Shown here: one piece after another, positions 16,211 through 24,871 of the stretch
Layout of the letters: every line of letters starts with the position of its first letter
Numbering within the stretch: position 1 is the stretch's first letter
DNA from: Leifsonia sp. 1010
GTDB taxonomy: Bacteria > Actinomycetota > Actinomycetes > Actinomycetales > Microbacteriaceae
NCBI RefSeq assembly: GCF_031455295.1
Contig: NZ_JAVDSL010000002.1
Span: 62,001-126,000, forward strand
DNA length: 64,000 nucleotides
Reading direction: 5' to 3'
The notes under the pieces: model-generated
Seen by the model: the letters and a program-made list of their open reading frames with translations, nothing else
Told to the model about the DNA's origin: nothing
Database searches by the model: none
Translations under genes and position numbers: made by a program

Positions 16211-17407
16211 CTAACGCGGCAGCCCGGCCAGACGGCGTGCCGCCTCCTCGAGCACGTCGATGCGCTTGCAGAACGCGAACCGGACGAGGGATGCGGTGCG
16301 CGCCGCGTACTCGCCGCGGCTGAACGCGCCCAGCGGCACCGCGACGACTCCGGCCAGTTCCGGCAGCCGACGGCACAGCTCGACACCCTCCGGGAAGCCG
16401 AGCGGGGCGGCGTCCGCGACCACGAAGTAGGTCCCGTCCGAAGGGAAGACGCCGAAACCGGCGGCCGCAAGGCCGGCGGAGAGCACATCCCGCTTGTGGG
16501 CGAGAGCCTCGGCGATGCCGGTGAAGTAGGCGTCCGGGAGCCGAAGCCCCGTCGCGATCGCCGGCTGGAACGGCGCGCCGTTGACGTAGGTGAGGAACTG
16601 CTTCACGGCGAGCACCGCGGTGACGAGCTCCGGAGGGGCCGTCAGCCAGCCGACCTTCCATCCCGTCGTGTTGAAGGTCTTGCCGCCGGACGAGATCGCG
16701 ACCGTGCGCTCCCGGGCCCCCGGCAGCGTCTCGATCGGGATGTGCTCCGGCCCGAACGTCAGGTGCTCGTAGACGGAGTCGGTGATGATCACGGCGTCGT
16801 GGCGTTCCGCCAGTTCCACGATCGCCGTGAGCGTCTCACGATCGAGCACGCTGCCCGTGGGATTGTGCGGCGTGTTCACCAGGATGGCGCGCGTACGGTC
16901 GGTCACCGTGTCGCGCAGCCGGTCGAGGTCCGGGCGGAAGGTCGGCGGCTCCAGCGGCACGGTGCGGTGCACGCCGCCCGCCAGCGCGATCACGGCGCCG
17001 TACTCGTCGTAGTACGGCTCGAAGGTCACCACCTCGTCGCCGGGTTCGAGCAGCGCGAGCAGCGTCGCAGCGATCGCCTCGGTCGCGCCGGCGGTGATGA
17101 GAACCTCGCGGTCAGGGTCGAGCTCTATGCCGTAGAACCGCTTCTGGTGCTCGGCGACGGCCAGGCGCAGGTCGGGGATGCCCATCCCGGGCGGGTACTG
17201 GTTCTCGCCGTCGCGGATGGCCGCCACCGCCGCTTCGAGCACCGCGGCGGGTCCGTCCTCGTCCGGGAACCCCTGTCCGAGGTTGATCGCGCCCGTCCGC
17301 GACGCCAGCGCGCTCATCTCGGCGAAGATCGTCGGCCGCACGGAGCCGTCGGCTCCGAGCAGTCCTGCACCCGTGGCGGCGCGCCGCCACCCTCCCGTGA
17401 TCGTCAT
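16211..17407 (-). CDS. PLP-dependent class I aminotransferase, DapC-like
   Basis: A 398-residue fold-type I aminotransferase. Features include GAINLGQGFPDEDGP at about residues 39-53, the NxPHNPTG motif (178-185), TDSVYEHL with the cofactor Asp/Tyr, and the PLP-binding Lys243 in SSGGKTFNTTGW. These match the family containing actinobacterial N-succinyldiaminopimelate aminotransferase and kynurenine aminotransferases. A role in lysine/diaminopimelate synthesis is plausible but not certain. The ATG start at 17407 is preceded by TAGCGT six bases upstream and no ribosome site, which points to a leaderless transcript. It converges with the operon ending at 16188. Confidence 0.88.
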   Translation of the reverse strand: MTITGGWRRAATGAGLLGADGSVRPTIFAEMSALASRTGAINLGQGFPDEDGPAAVLEAAVAAIRDGENQYPPGMGIPDLRLAVAEHQKRFYGIELDPDREVLITAGATEAIAATLLALLEPGDEVVTFEPYYDEYGAVIALAGGVHRTVPLEPPTFRPDLDRLRDTVTDRTRAILVNTPHNPTGSVLDRETLTAIVELAERHDAVIITDSVYEHLTFGPEHIPIETLPGARERTVAISSGGKTFNTTGWKVGWLTAPPELVTAVLAVKQFLTYVNGAPFQPAIATGLRLPDAYFTGIAEALAHKRDVLSAGLAAAGFGVFPSDGTYFVVADAAPLGFPEGVELCRRLPELAGVVAVPLGAFSRGEYAARTASLVRFAFCKRIDVLEEAARRLAGLPR

Positions 17408-17413
17408 AGGACA

Positions 17414-17455
17414 ACGCTACGGCCTTACTCGCATCCAACCCATTGGGTACGTTGG
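17414..17455. promoter_or_regulatory. Divergent control region with leaderless promoter and palindrome
   Basis: On the minus strand TAGCGT (17419-17414) lies exactly six bases before the aminotransferase ATG, as expected for a -10 element of a leaderless mRNA. An 11-base palindrome ACCCATTGGGT (17438-17448) is framed by CCAAC (17435-17439) and GTTGG (17451-17455). It could be an operator for either divergent gene; this is unproven. Confidence 0.45.
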
Positions 17456-17552
17456 GGAGAGTCATCGATACGCAGAAGGTCGCCCACAGCAACGGCAAAT
17501 AGAACGCCCAGGTTCGCATCCCAAGCTGTCTGTGCTTGGAAGGAGCAACACC

Positions 17553-19310
17553 ATGACCGACACCCCGAACACCCCGGAGCCCGCGAAGCCCCAGCACGAC
17601 GCCGACACCGACGCGGTCGTGGATGCTGCCGGCACTGAGCGCACCCCCGCCGCCCCGGCGGAGCAGACCCTGGCGGAGCAGACTCCCGCAGACCAGACCC
17701 CCGCGGACCAGACTCCCGCAGCCCAGACCCCCGCAGCCGGCGCCGGATGGACCGCACCGGCCGCGCACAGCGGAGGCGACGCCGGAGCGCAGCCGACCGT
17801 CCCACAGCCGACCGCCGCGCAGCCGACCCAGCCGCAGCCCACCGCTGCGCAGCCGACGGTTCCGCAGCCCACCGGCGCGCCCTACCAGGCGCAGCAGCAC
17901 CAGCAGCAGACGTACGGCCAGCCCTACGGCCAGCAGCAGCAGCAGCAGCCCCAGCAGTCCCACTACGGCAACGGCGCCTTCGGCCAGCCCGCGGGATACG
18001 GCCAGCAGCCGCAGCAGCCCTACGCTCCGAACGCCCACCAGCAGGGCTACGCCGGCGCACCGGGCGCCGCGACCGCCACGGCTCCGGCGAAGCCCGCCAA
18101 GAACCGCAGCACCGGCCTCATCATCGCGACGCTCGCCATCGGCGCGCTCGTCGGCGGCATCGCCGGCGCCGGAGCGGGAGTCGGCATCTACGCCGCCACC
18201 GACGGCGGCAGCGCGACGATCAAGACCGTCTCCGGCCCCCAGAACATCACGGTGAACGACTCCAACGATGCGAGCACCATCACCGCGGTCGCCGCCAAGG
18301 CGTCCCCGAGCGTCGTCACCATCTCGGTGAGCGCGTCGAGCTCCGGCGGCACCGGCTCCGGCATCATTCTGACCTCCGACGGCTACGTGCTCACCAACAC
18401 GCACGTGGTGACGCTCGACGGTCAGGCCGCCAACGTCAACGTGACGGTCACCGACAACGACGGCAAGATCTACACCGCCAAGATCGTCGGAACCGACCCG
18501 ACCACCGACCTCGCCGTCATCAAGCTGGACAAGGCCTCCGGCCTCACCCCGATCAGCTGGGGCGACTCGAGCAAGCTCAACGTGGGCAACACCACGGTCG
18601 CCATCGGTGCGCCGCTCGGCCTCTCCGGCACCGTCACCGACGGCATCGTCAGCGCGCTCAACCGCAGCATCAGCATCGCCTCCTCGGCCGCTCCGAAGGA
18701 CGACTCGAACAGCGACGGTGGCAGCCAGAACCCGTTCAACTTCGACTTCCCCGACCAGGGCGGCCAGCAGCAGCAACAGCAGCAGAGCTCCGGAACGATC
18801 TCGCTCCCGGTCATCCAGACCGACGCGTCCATCAACCCCGGCAACTCCGGTGGTGCGCTGCTCAACAGCAAGGGTGAGCTGATCGGCGTCAACGTGGCCA
18901 TCGCCAGCGCGGGCGGCTCCAGCTCCGACGGCTCGCAGTCCGGCAGCATCGGCGTCGGCTTCGCCATCCCGTCGAACCTCGCGAAGCGCATCTCCGACGA
19001 GATCATCAAGAGCGGATCCGCCACGCACGGCCTGCTGGGCGCGTCGGTCGCCGACGCGAGCACCGACAGCAAGGCCACCACGGTCGGCGCGCTCATCAAG
19101 AGCGTCACCAGCGGCGGCGCCGCGGCCGGCGCGGGCCTCAAGGCCGGCGACATCGTGGTGAACCTCGACGACACCCCGATCACCGACGCCACCGATCTGA
19201 CCGCCCAGGTGCGCGCGCAGGCAGCCGGCTCGAAGGTCGACGTGACGTACATCCGCGACGGTCAGACCAAGACCGCGACCGTGACGCTGGGAACCCTCCC
19301 GGCGGAGTGA
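17553..19310 (+). CDS. HtrA/DegP-like membrane-anchored serine protease with PDZ domain
   Basis: A 585-residue protein. Residues 1-184 are a low-complexity cytoplasmic region rich in Pro, Gln and Thr with repeated PADQTP, PTxPQPT and YGQP motifs. One transmembrane helix is at about 187-215, a trypsin-like domain at about 240-470 and a PDZ domain at about 480-585. The triad is His284 (TNTHVV), Asp319 (TTDLAV) and Ser432 (NPGNSGGA). A Gln-rich insert (about 381-414) lies between Asp and Ser. The ATG at 17553 has AAGGAG upstream. The architecture is typical of actinobacterial HtrA proteins that act in envelope quality control. A hairpin terminator follows the stop. Confidence 0.93.
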   Translation: MTDTPNTPEPAKPQHDADTDAVVDAAGTERTPAAPAEQTLAEQTPADQTPADQTPAAQTPAAGAGWTAPAAHSGGDAGAQPTVPQPTAAQPTQPQPTAAQPTVPQPTGAPYQAQQHQQQTYGQPYGQQQQQQPQQSHYGNGAFGQPAGYGQQPQQPYAPNAHQQGYAGAPGAATATAPAKPAKNRSTGLIIATLAIGALVGGIAGAGAGVGIYAATDGGSATIKTVSGPQNITVNDSNDASTITAVAAKASPSVVTISVSASSSGGTGSGIILTSDGYVLTNTHVVTLDGQAANVNVTVTDNDGKIYTAKIVGTDPTTDLAVIKLDKASGLTPISWGDSSKLNVGNTTVAIGAPLGLSGTVTDGIVSALNRSISIASSAAPKDDSNSDGGSQNPFNFDFPDQGGQQQQQQQSSGTISLPVIQTDASINPGNSGGALLNSKGELIGVNVAIASAGGSSSDGSQSGSIGVGFAIPSNLAKRISDEIIKSGSATHGLLGASVADASTDSKATTVGALIKSVTSGGAAAGAGLKAGDIVVNLDDTPITDATDLTAQVRAQAAGSKVDVTYIRDGQTKTATVTLGTLPAE

Positions 19311-19332
19311 TCGCGCAGCTCGAGCACACCCA

Positions 19333-19366
19333 GAAGGGCCGTCCCGCAGGCGCGGGGCGGCCCTTC
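19333..19366 (+). terminator. Intrinsic terminator after the HtrA gene
   Basis: A hairpin with arms at 19333-19347 and 19352-19366 (GAAGGGCCGTCCCGC against GCGGGGCGGCCCTTC, one G-T pair) and loop AGGC lies 22 bases after the stop codon. Confidence 0.85.
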
Positions 19367-19434
19367 CCCGTTCCCGGCTGCGCCGCAGACCCGGCTGATA
19401 GGCTCGACGCCGACCCGCTACAGCGAAGGACCAG

Positions 19435-20478
19435 ATGCCGGACGACATCGTGAACACCCTCCCCGGTGTCTCGTACGTGATGCCCGTGCTCAACGAGGTG
19501 ACGCACGTGCGGGCCGCCGTCGACAGCCTTCTGGCGCAGGACTACGCCGGGCCGTTCGAGGTCACCATCGCCCTCGGCCCGAGCATGGACGGCACGACCC
19601 AGCTGGTCGAGGAGCTCGCCGCCGTCGACAGCCGCATCCGGGTCGTCGACAACGTGGTCGGCTCGACGCCCGCAGGGCTCAACCTCGCCATCCGCGAGTC
19701 GCAGTACCCGATCGTGATCCGGGTGGACGCGCACAGCGTCCTGCCGCCCGACTACGCGCGCGTCGCCGTGGAGACCATCCTGGAGACCGGCGCAGACAAC
19801 GTGGGTGGACTGATGGATGCGCAGGGCACCACCGACTTCGAGCGCGCCGTCGCGCGCGCGTACGGCAGCCGCGTAGGGCTGGGCGGCACGAAGCTGCACG
19901 TCGGCGGCGAGGCCGGTCCAGCCGAGACGGTCTACCTCGGCGTGTTCCGCCGCGATCGCCTGATCGAGGTCGGCCTCTTCGACGAGGAGATCAAGCGCGG
20001 CCAGGACTGGGAGCTCAACCGGCGCCTCCGCACCACCGGCGGCACGGTCTGGTTCACACCGCGGCTCAAGGTCACCTACCGCCCGCGCCCGAACCTGTAC
20101 CGGCTCGCCCGGCAGTTCTTCTCCACCGGAATCTGGCGCGGCGAGCTCGCACGGCGGTTCCCGGCCTCCAACGGCCTGCGCTACTTCGCGCCTCCGGTGA
20201 TGGTGCTGGGCGTCGCGGTGGGGACGCTGCTCGGCATCGTCGGCATCGTCCAGGCCCTCCTCGGCGCCGCGCCGTGGCTGCTCTGGGGCTTCGCCATCCC
20301 GGCGCTCTACATCGTCATCGTCGTGGTCTCCGCGCTGGTCTGGGGGCGGCGCGACGGTTTTCGCCCGTTCCTGTGGTTTCTCGTAGTCTTGCCGTGCATC
20401 CACTTCAGCTGGGGGATCGGCTTCGTCCTCGGATACCTGTCGCTCACCCGCAACATCACGGCCCACACGGGAAGGTAG
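19435..20478 (+). CDS. Glycosyltransferase family 2 with C-terminal membrane segments
   Basis: A 347-residue GT2 enzyme of the ExoA-like type. The nucleotide-sugar domain starts at VSYVMPVLNE, with VDAHS (Asp-Ala-His) as the metal/donor motif, and QDWELNRRL as the late acceptor-side motif. Three or four hydrophobic segments follow from about residue 255 to 340. The ATG at 19435 is used; a TAGGCT box near 19398 may be its -10. It is followed two bases after its stop by a CDP-alcohol phosphotransferase and another GT2, forming an envelope-polymer operon. The sugar and acceptor are not predictable. Confidence 0.9.
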   Translation: MPDDIVNTLPGVSYVMPVLNEVTHVRAAVDSLLAQDYAGPFEVTIALGPSMDGTTQLVEELAAVDSRIRVVDNVVGSTPAGLNLAIRESQYPIVIRVDAHSVLPPDYARVAVETILETGADNVGGLMDAQGTTDFERAVARAYGSRVGLGGTKLHVGGEAGPAETVYLGVFRRDRLIEVGLFDEEIKRGQDWELNRRLRTTGGTVWFTPRLKVTYRPRPNLYRLARQFFSTGIWRGELARRFPASNGLRYFAPPVMVLGVAVGTLLGIVGIVQALLGAAPWLLWGFAIPALYIVIVVVSALVWGRRDGFRPFLWFLVVLPCIHFSWGIGFVLGYLSLTRNITAHTGR

Positions 20479-20480
20479 GC

Positions 20481-21299
20481 ATGACCGCACCCGGACCTGC
20501 GGCGCACGGCGCCCGTCCGTCCTCGATCGCCGAGCTGAAGGCCGTCGCGCAGCCCCCCGAGGTGCGCGGACGCCGCAACGCGGAGCACTGGACGGCCTCG
20601 CTGTACCTCCGCAACCTGTCGCCGTATCTGACGTGGGTGCTGCTCAAGACCTCGATCTCGGCGAACGGTGTGACCGGCCTGATGATCCTGACGGGATGGG
20701 CGACGGCCGCGGCCCTGCTCATCCCGGGTATCGCCGGCGCGGCTGTCGCGCTGGTGCTCGGCCAGCTGCAGATGCTGGTCGACTGCTGCGACGGCGAGGT
20801 GGCGCGCTGGCGCCGGACGTCGTCGCCCGCGGGCATCTTCCTCGACAACGTCGGCCACTACTCGACCGAGACGCTGATCGCGATCGTCCTCGGCATCCGT
20901 GCCGCCGGCTATCCGCTGGAGACGCCGGAGGACTTGCTCTGGACGAACCTCGGCACCCTGCTCGCCCTGGTGATCGTGCTGAACAAGGCGCTCAACGACA
21001 TGGTGCGGGTGGCGCGCGCCAACGCGGGACTGCCGAAGCTCGCCGACACGCAGTCGGAGTACGCGCCGACCCACGGGCTCATCGCGACGCTGCGGCGCGC
21101 GGCGAAGTTCCTGCCGTTCCACCGGCTGTACCACTCGGTGGAGCTCACCATCCTGATCTTCGTGTTCTCGATCGTCGGCCTGTTCATCGGCGCGACGCTC
21201 GCCGACCGCATCCTGCTCTGCGCGCTCGTCCCGTTGTCGATCCTGGCGCTGATCGGGCACTTCGTGACCATCATGGCGTCTCGGCGGGTCCGTGGCTGA
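20481..21299 (+). CDS. CDP-alcohol phosphotransferase with an altered last catalytic residue
   Basis: A 272-residue integral membrane protein. The CDP-alcohol phosphatidyltransferase signature runs from residue 101: Asp101, Asp104-Gly105, Ala108-Arg109, Gly118 and Asp122, but the final Asp of the D-x3-D pair is His126 (LDNVGHYSTE). About five to six hydrophobic segments are visible. The family transfers a phospho-alcohol from a CDP donor. The start is ATG 20481, and it overlaps the next GT2 gene by eight bases. Placed between two glycosyltransferases, it probably makes a phosphodiester linkage in a glycopolymer or glycolipid. The CDP donor could come from the nucleotidyltransferase at 25.8-26.5 kb; both points are inferences. 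Confidence 0.85.
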   Translation: MTAPGPAAHGARPSSIAELKAVAQPPEVRGRRNAEHWTASLYLRNLSPYLTWVLLKTSISANGVTGLMILTGWATAAALLIPGIAGAAVALVLGQLQMLVDCCDGEVARWRRTSSPAGIFLDNVGHYSTETLIAIVLGIRAAGYPLETPEDLLWTNLGTLLALVIVLNKALNDMVRVARANAGLPKLADTQSEYAPTHGLIATLRRAAKFLPFHRLYHSVELTILIFVFSIVGLFIGATLADRILLCALVPLSILALIGHFVTIMASRRVRG

Positions 21300-22176
21300 G
21301 CTGCCCGCGATCGCGGTCGTGGTGCTCACGCAGGGCTCCCGGCCGGTCGAGCTGCGCCGCGGCGTGGAGTCGGTGCTCGCCCAGGAGGGCGTGACCACCG
21401 ACATCGTCGTGGTCGGCAATGGATGGGATCCGGCCACCGCAGACCCGGCGCTTCCCGCCGGCGTGCACGTGCTCGCCCTGCCCGAGAACGTGGGCATCCC
21501 CGCCGGACGCAATGCCGGGGTGCCGCTGGTGCGCGGCGAGTGGCTGTTCTTCCTCGACGACGACGCGGACATCCCCTCGCGCACGTTCCTGGCGGACGCC
21601 GTGGCCAAGCTCCGTGACGACCCCGGCATCGGGATGCTGCAGCCCCGGCTTCGCGTGCCCGACGGCACCCCGGCGCCCCGGCGCTGGATCCCGCGCATCC
21701 GCAAGGGCGACCCGGAACGCTCCAGCAACGTGTTCGCCGTGCTCGAGGCCGCCGTGGTCCTCCCGCGTGCCGTCTTCGAGCGGGCCGGCGGCTGGGCCGA
21801 TCCCTTCTTCTACGCGCACGAGGGCATCGACCTCGCCTGGAAGGTCTGGGACCAGGGAAGGCGCGTCTGGTACGCGGGCGACCTCGTGGCGGAGCATCCG
21901 TCCGTGTCGCCGACCCGGCACTCCTACTACTACCGGCTCAACGCGCGGAACCGCGTCTGGCTGGCCCGCCGCAACCTGCCGGCCGTGCTCATCCCGCTCT
22001 ACGTCGGATCGTGGACGGGCATTCAGCTGCTGCGCTGGTTCCGCAAGCCCGCTGTCTTACGCGCGTGGTTCGGCGGTTGGGCCGAGGGCTGGCGCACCGA
22101 TCCGGGCGAGCGACGCCCGCTGCGGTGGAGGACCGTGGCGCGGATGACGGCCGCAGGACGGCCACCGATCGTCTGA
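21292..22176 (+). CDS. Glycosyltransferase family 2
   Basis: A 294-residue GT2 protein. It opens AIAVVVLTQGSRPVELRR and has the donor motif WLFFLDDDADIP (DDD at about residues 98-100) with NVGIPAGRNAG before it. A late region with EGIDLAWKVWDQG matches the acceptor/catalytic block of rhamnosyl- and galactofuranosyl-type GT2 enzymes. There is no clear transmembrane helix apart from a short hydrophobic stretch near AVLIPLYVGSW. The GTG at 21292 overlaps the preceding gene, implying coupling. It is the last gene of the GT2 / CDP-alcohol transferase / GT2 operon. Confidence 0.88.
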   Translation: MAELPAIAVVVLTQGSRPVELRRGVESVLAQEGVTTDIVVVGNGWDPATADPALPAGVHVLALPENVGIPAGRNAGVPLVRGEWLFFLDDDADIPSRTFLADAVAKLRDDPGIGMLQPRLRVPDGTPAPRRWIPRIRKGDPERSSNVFAVLEAAVVLPRAVFERAGGWADPFFYAHEGIDLAWKVWDQGRRVWYAGDLVAEHPSVSPTRHSYYYRLNARNRVWLARRNLPAVLIPLYVGSWTGIQLLRWFRKPAVLRAWFGGWAEGWRTDPGERRPLRWRTVARMTAAGRPPIV

Positions 22177-22202
22177 ACGCCCGGTGGGCCGTGTGGATGC
22201 GG

Positions 22203-23207
22203 TCAGCCGACCTGGCGCCGGCTTCCGGCCTCGCCATCGTCAGTTGAGCCGTCAGCAGCCGCCCCACCGTCTGCAGGCGCCTCGGCCTGAGCACCGGACG
22301 AACCGGGCTCGATGACGTACGGACCCCGCGGCAGCTCGGACTCAAAGGCCTCCGTCGGCGCATCCTTCCGCCGCCCGCGACGGGGGAGTGCGCCCCGGAG
22401 CACAGTGCCCACCCGGACCACGCGCGTACCGGTCGCCGTTCCGAGGCGACGCACGGCTCCCGGGCCTTCGTTCGGGGTGAGGACCTCGGGTATGACGAGC
22501 GGTGCCGGTCCGAAGGCGAGACGCGCGTTCTGCACGACGCGCCGGCCGAGGATGTTGTTGCCTGTACCGCCGATGACGGCGCCGACGCCGAACGGGATGG
22601 CGCGGGCCAGGATGCTCGCCCCGCCGCGCACGGCGAACTGGCGGATGAACGCGTTCTTCAGCCGGTCGACCAGCGGGCCGACGACCATGCTCGGAAGTGT
22701 CGAGGTGACGAGCTCTCCCCAGTACGCGGTGCGCGTCACACCGCCTCCGCCGAACTGGCCGGCCAACTGGCGCACGAGGTCGGATCCCTCTTTGCCGAGC
22801 ATCATCGTGAGCACGAGAGCCCTGGCGCGCTCGGGGTCGTCGACGGCGATGCCGTGCAGCTCGCTCATCGACTGCGCGTACAGCGCGGTCGCCTCCAGGA
22901 ACCCGGCCGTCTCGAGTCCCGAGAGGGCCAGCGTGATGCCGGTGCCGATCGCCGGGATGACGGCGGTGGCTCCGACCGCGGCGCCGCCGCTGGTCACGGC
23001 GGCGAGATACCGGCGTTCGAGGATGCGGGCCAGTTCGTCCGCCGAGGCGTCCGGGTGTCGGCGGCGGATGCTGCGCAGGTGCGCCACCACGACCGGCCGT
23101 TGGATGCCGAGAAAGCGGTCCAGGGTCGTGTTCACCGCGCGGGGCGTGTCTCCGCCGCGGGCGAGTCCTCCGGTGACGGAGATGATCGGTTGCTGCTTCT
23201 TAGCCAT
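22203..23207 (-). CDS. Conserved hypothetical protein with hydrophobic central region
   Basis: A 334-residue protein starting MAKKQQPIISVTGG. The middle has a glycine/alanine-rich hydrophobic segment (TSGGAAVGATAVIPAIGTG) and a second one near ARAIPFGVGAVIGGTGN. The last 60 residues are acidic, Ala/Gly-rich and disordered. It is weakly reminiscent of EcsC-like proteins, but no diagnostic motif was seen. It converges with the GT2 operon and is preceded by a separate XRE regulator gene on the same strand, 27 bases away. Function unknown. Confidence 0.75.
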   Translation of the reverse strand: MAKKQQPIISVTGGLARGGDTPRAVNTTLDRFLGIQRPVVVAHLRSIRRRHPDASADELARILERRYLAAVTSGGAAVGATAVIPAIGTGITLALSGLETAGFLEATALYAQSMSELHGIAVDDPERARALVLTMMLGKEGSDLVRQLAGQFGGGGVTRTAYWGELVTSTLPSMVVGPLVDRLKNAFIRQFAVRGGASILARAIPFGVGAVIGGTGNNILGRRVVQNARLAFGPAPLVIPEVLTPNEGPGAVRRLGTATGTRVVRVGTVLRGALPRRGRRKDAPTEAFESELPRGPYVIEPGSSGAQAEAPADGGAAADGSTDDGEAGSRRQVG

Positions 23208-23234
23208 CTCCTCAGAGTGTAGGCCGGTTCCCGA

Positions 23235-23543
23235 TCAAGACGACCGGCGGCGCCGTTCCCGGGCGCTGAGGTATTCGCGCGCCGACAGGACGCGGACGTC
23301 GCTCGGCAGGTGCTCCGTCGAGATGTCCTGCGTGAGCGTCGAGACGTCGGTCCCGAGCACTGCCGCGATGCGCATCATGGTCAGCAGGCTCGGGTTGGCC
23401 CCTCCACGCTCGATCTTGCCGAAGTTGGTCACATGCATGGCGGCGAGACTCGCGATCGCCTCTTGGCTGAGGCCCAGGCGGACACGGGCACGACGGATGC
23501 GTTCGCCGAGCAGGAGGGCGGCGGTCCCTGCGGGGTTCTTCAT
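23235..23543 (-). CDS. XRE-family helix-turn-helix regulator
   Basis: A 102-residue protein with a Cro/C1-type helix-turn-helix at about residues 14-68 (LGERIRRARVRLGLSQEAIASLAAMHVTNFGKIERG, read in parts). A short basic tail ends RERRRRSS. It lies 27 bases upstream of the hypothetical gene at 22203 on the same strand, so it may regulate itself and that gene. No strong ribosome site is visible before the ATG. Confidence 0.88.
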   Translation of the reverse strand: MKNPAGTAALLLGERIRRARVRLGLSQEAIASLAAMHVTNFGKIERGGANPSLLTMMRIAAVLGTDVSTLTQDISTEHLPSDVRVLSAREYLSARERRRRSS

Positions 23544-23654
23544 AGTTCATCAGTGAAGAGCCGAACGCCCCTTCTGCTCCAGAGCACGAGCACCCTGAAC
23601 CTCGAACCTCACGCGTTGGTCGCCGAAAATGCCGGTGATGCCCGTATTCGGTGG

Positions 23655-23688
23655 GAGCCCTCCGGGCAGCGCGCGCGACCCGGAGGGC
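23655..23688 (-). terminator. Intrinsic terminator of the 23.7-kb gene
   Basis: A perfect 12-bp inverted repeat GAGCCCTCCGGG / CCCGGAGGGCTC has arms at 23655-23666 and 23677-23688. It lies six bases beyond the stop of the minus-strand gene at 23694. Confidence 0.75.
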
Positions 23689-23693
23689 TCTCG

Positions 23694-24011
23694 TCAGAAG
23701 CTGATCTGCCAGAGGTACTCGCGGCCGTCGGGCGGGAACCAGCGAACGACGAGCACCGTGTCGCGGGCGGGCTCCGGGCCGGAGAGGCTCGCCCGGACCG
23801 CCTCGCCAGGCGACACGGAGGTGGGCGCGCTGACCCGCAACCGGGCGCTTCCGGAGACGCTCAGGGTGACACCGCTCAGCGTCTCCTTGCCCGTGTTGAC
23901 CAGGCGGTAGTGGGGCGCCGCGGAGCGGTCGACCCGCCACGGGACGCGGTACGCCAGGCGGCGCGGACGAGGGGCGGAGGAGGGACTGCGAAGAAACCGG
24001 AGACGATTCAT
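23694..24011 (-). CDS. Small conserved hypothetical protein, Ig-like beta-rich
   Basis: A 105-residue protein starting MNRLRFLRSP. The basic N-terminus is followed by alternating beta-strand-like segments (YRLVNTGKETLSGVTLSVSG, VSPGEAVRASLSG, TVLVVRWFPP). The pattern of conserved NTG and W resembles an immunoglobulin-like or transglutaminase-associated beta domain. No signal peptide is evident. Function unknown; it lies downstream of the polysaccharide exporter genes but is separated by 126 bases. Confidence 0.7.
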   Translation of the reverse strand: MNRLRFLRSPSSAPRPRRLAYRVPWRVDRSAAPHYRLVNTGKETLSGVTLSVSGSARLRVSAPTSVSPGEAVRASLSGPEPARDTVLVVRWFPPDGREYLWQISF

Positions 24012-24136
24012 GCGACGACGCTAACCAGCCCCTCCGACGCTCGACGCCCCGAAATCGGGCACGAACACCACTTCCGGGGAGAACCCGCCGAAATCTTTTC
24101 TGGGGACGGTTTCACGCCCTGGGGAGAAGTTCGCGC

Positions 24137-24871
24137 TCAGGTGCCGTAATCGGAGTTGTACAGCTCCAGCACATCCCCGATCGGGCCGTCGAGCACGAGC
24201 GCGCCCTTGTCGAGGTAGAGCCCGCGTTCGCAGAAGCGCCGCAGATCCTTCTCGTTGTGCGAGACGAAGAACAGGGTCCGCCCGCCCGCGAGAAGCTCTT
24301 CGATGCGCCGGTAGCACTTCTCCCGGAACCCCCGGTCGCCGACGGCCAGCACCTCGTCGACGAGCAGGACCGGCTCCTCGAGCTGCGAGATGACGGAGAA
24401 GGCGATGCGCACCTTCATGCCGCTCGACAGGTGCTTGTACGGGGTGTCGACGAAGTCGCCGATCTCGGCGAAGTCGATGATCTCGCCGAAACGTTCGTCG
24501 ATCTGGGAGCGCGTCATGCCGTGCAGGCCGGCCGTCAGGTAGACGTTGTCGCGCACCGTCAGGTCGTCGACGAATCCACCCGTGATCTCGATCAGCGGGG
24601 CGACGCCGTCACGTACGGTCACGGTTCCCTCGTCCGGCAGCATGACGCCGGCGACGAGCTTCAGCAGCGTCGACTTGCCCTGGCCGTTGCGGCCGACGAC
24701 GCCGATCGCCTCACCCGGCTGCACGTCGAAGCTGACGTTGCGGAGTGCCCAGAAGTCGTCAGGGCGCACCCGGCGCTCCCGGGTGGAGAAGAGGTCCTTG
24801 AACGAGCGGCGGGCGCCGCGGTTGCGGCGGAAGCGCACGCCGAGACCGTCGACGGCGATGACGGGGGGCAC
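24137..24871 (-). CDS. ABC-type polysaccharide exporter ATPase (Wzt/TagH type)
   Basis: A 244-residue ABC ATPase with Walker A GRNGQGKST (about residues 58-66), the polysaccharide-exporter signature LSSGMKVRIAF in place of LSGGQ, and Walker B PVLLVDEVLAVGD. This signature variant is characteristic of Wzt/TagH/RfbE ATPases that export O-antigen or teichoic acid. There is no C-terminal carbohydrate-binding domain, so it is the short type. The stop-to-start spacing with the permease is zero. Together with the GT2 and CDP-alcohol transferase genes 2 kb away it suggests export of a phosphodiester-containing glycopolymer. Confidence 0.92.
   Translation of the reverse strand: MPPVIAVDGLGVRFRRNRGARRSFKDLFSTRERRVRPDDFWALRNVSFDVQPGEAIGVVGRNGQGKSTLLKLVAGVMLPDEGTVTVRDGVAPLIEITGGFVDDLTVRDNVYLTAGLHGMTRSQIDERFGEIIDFAEIGDFVDTPYKHLSSGMKVRIAFSVISQLEEPVLLVDEVLAVGDRGFREKCYRRIEELLAGGRTLFFVSHNEKDLRRFCERGLYLDKGALVLDGPIGDVLELYNSDYGT

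Noticed and set aside
17112-19493. 793-codon antisense frame across the HtrA gene
   Set aside because: It spans two genes and an intergenic terminator, and its Gly/Arg/Leu composition is typical of a shadow frame.
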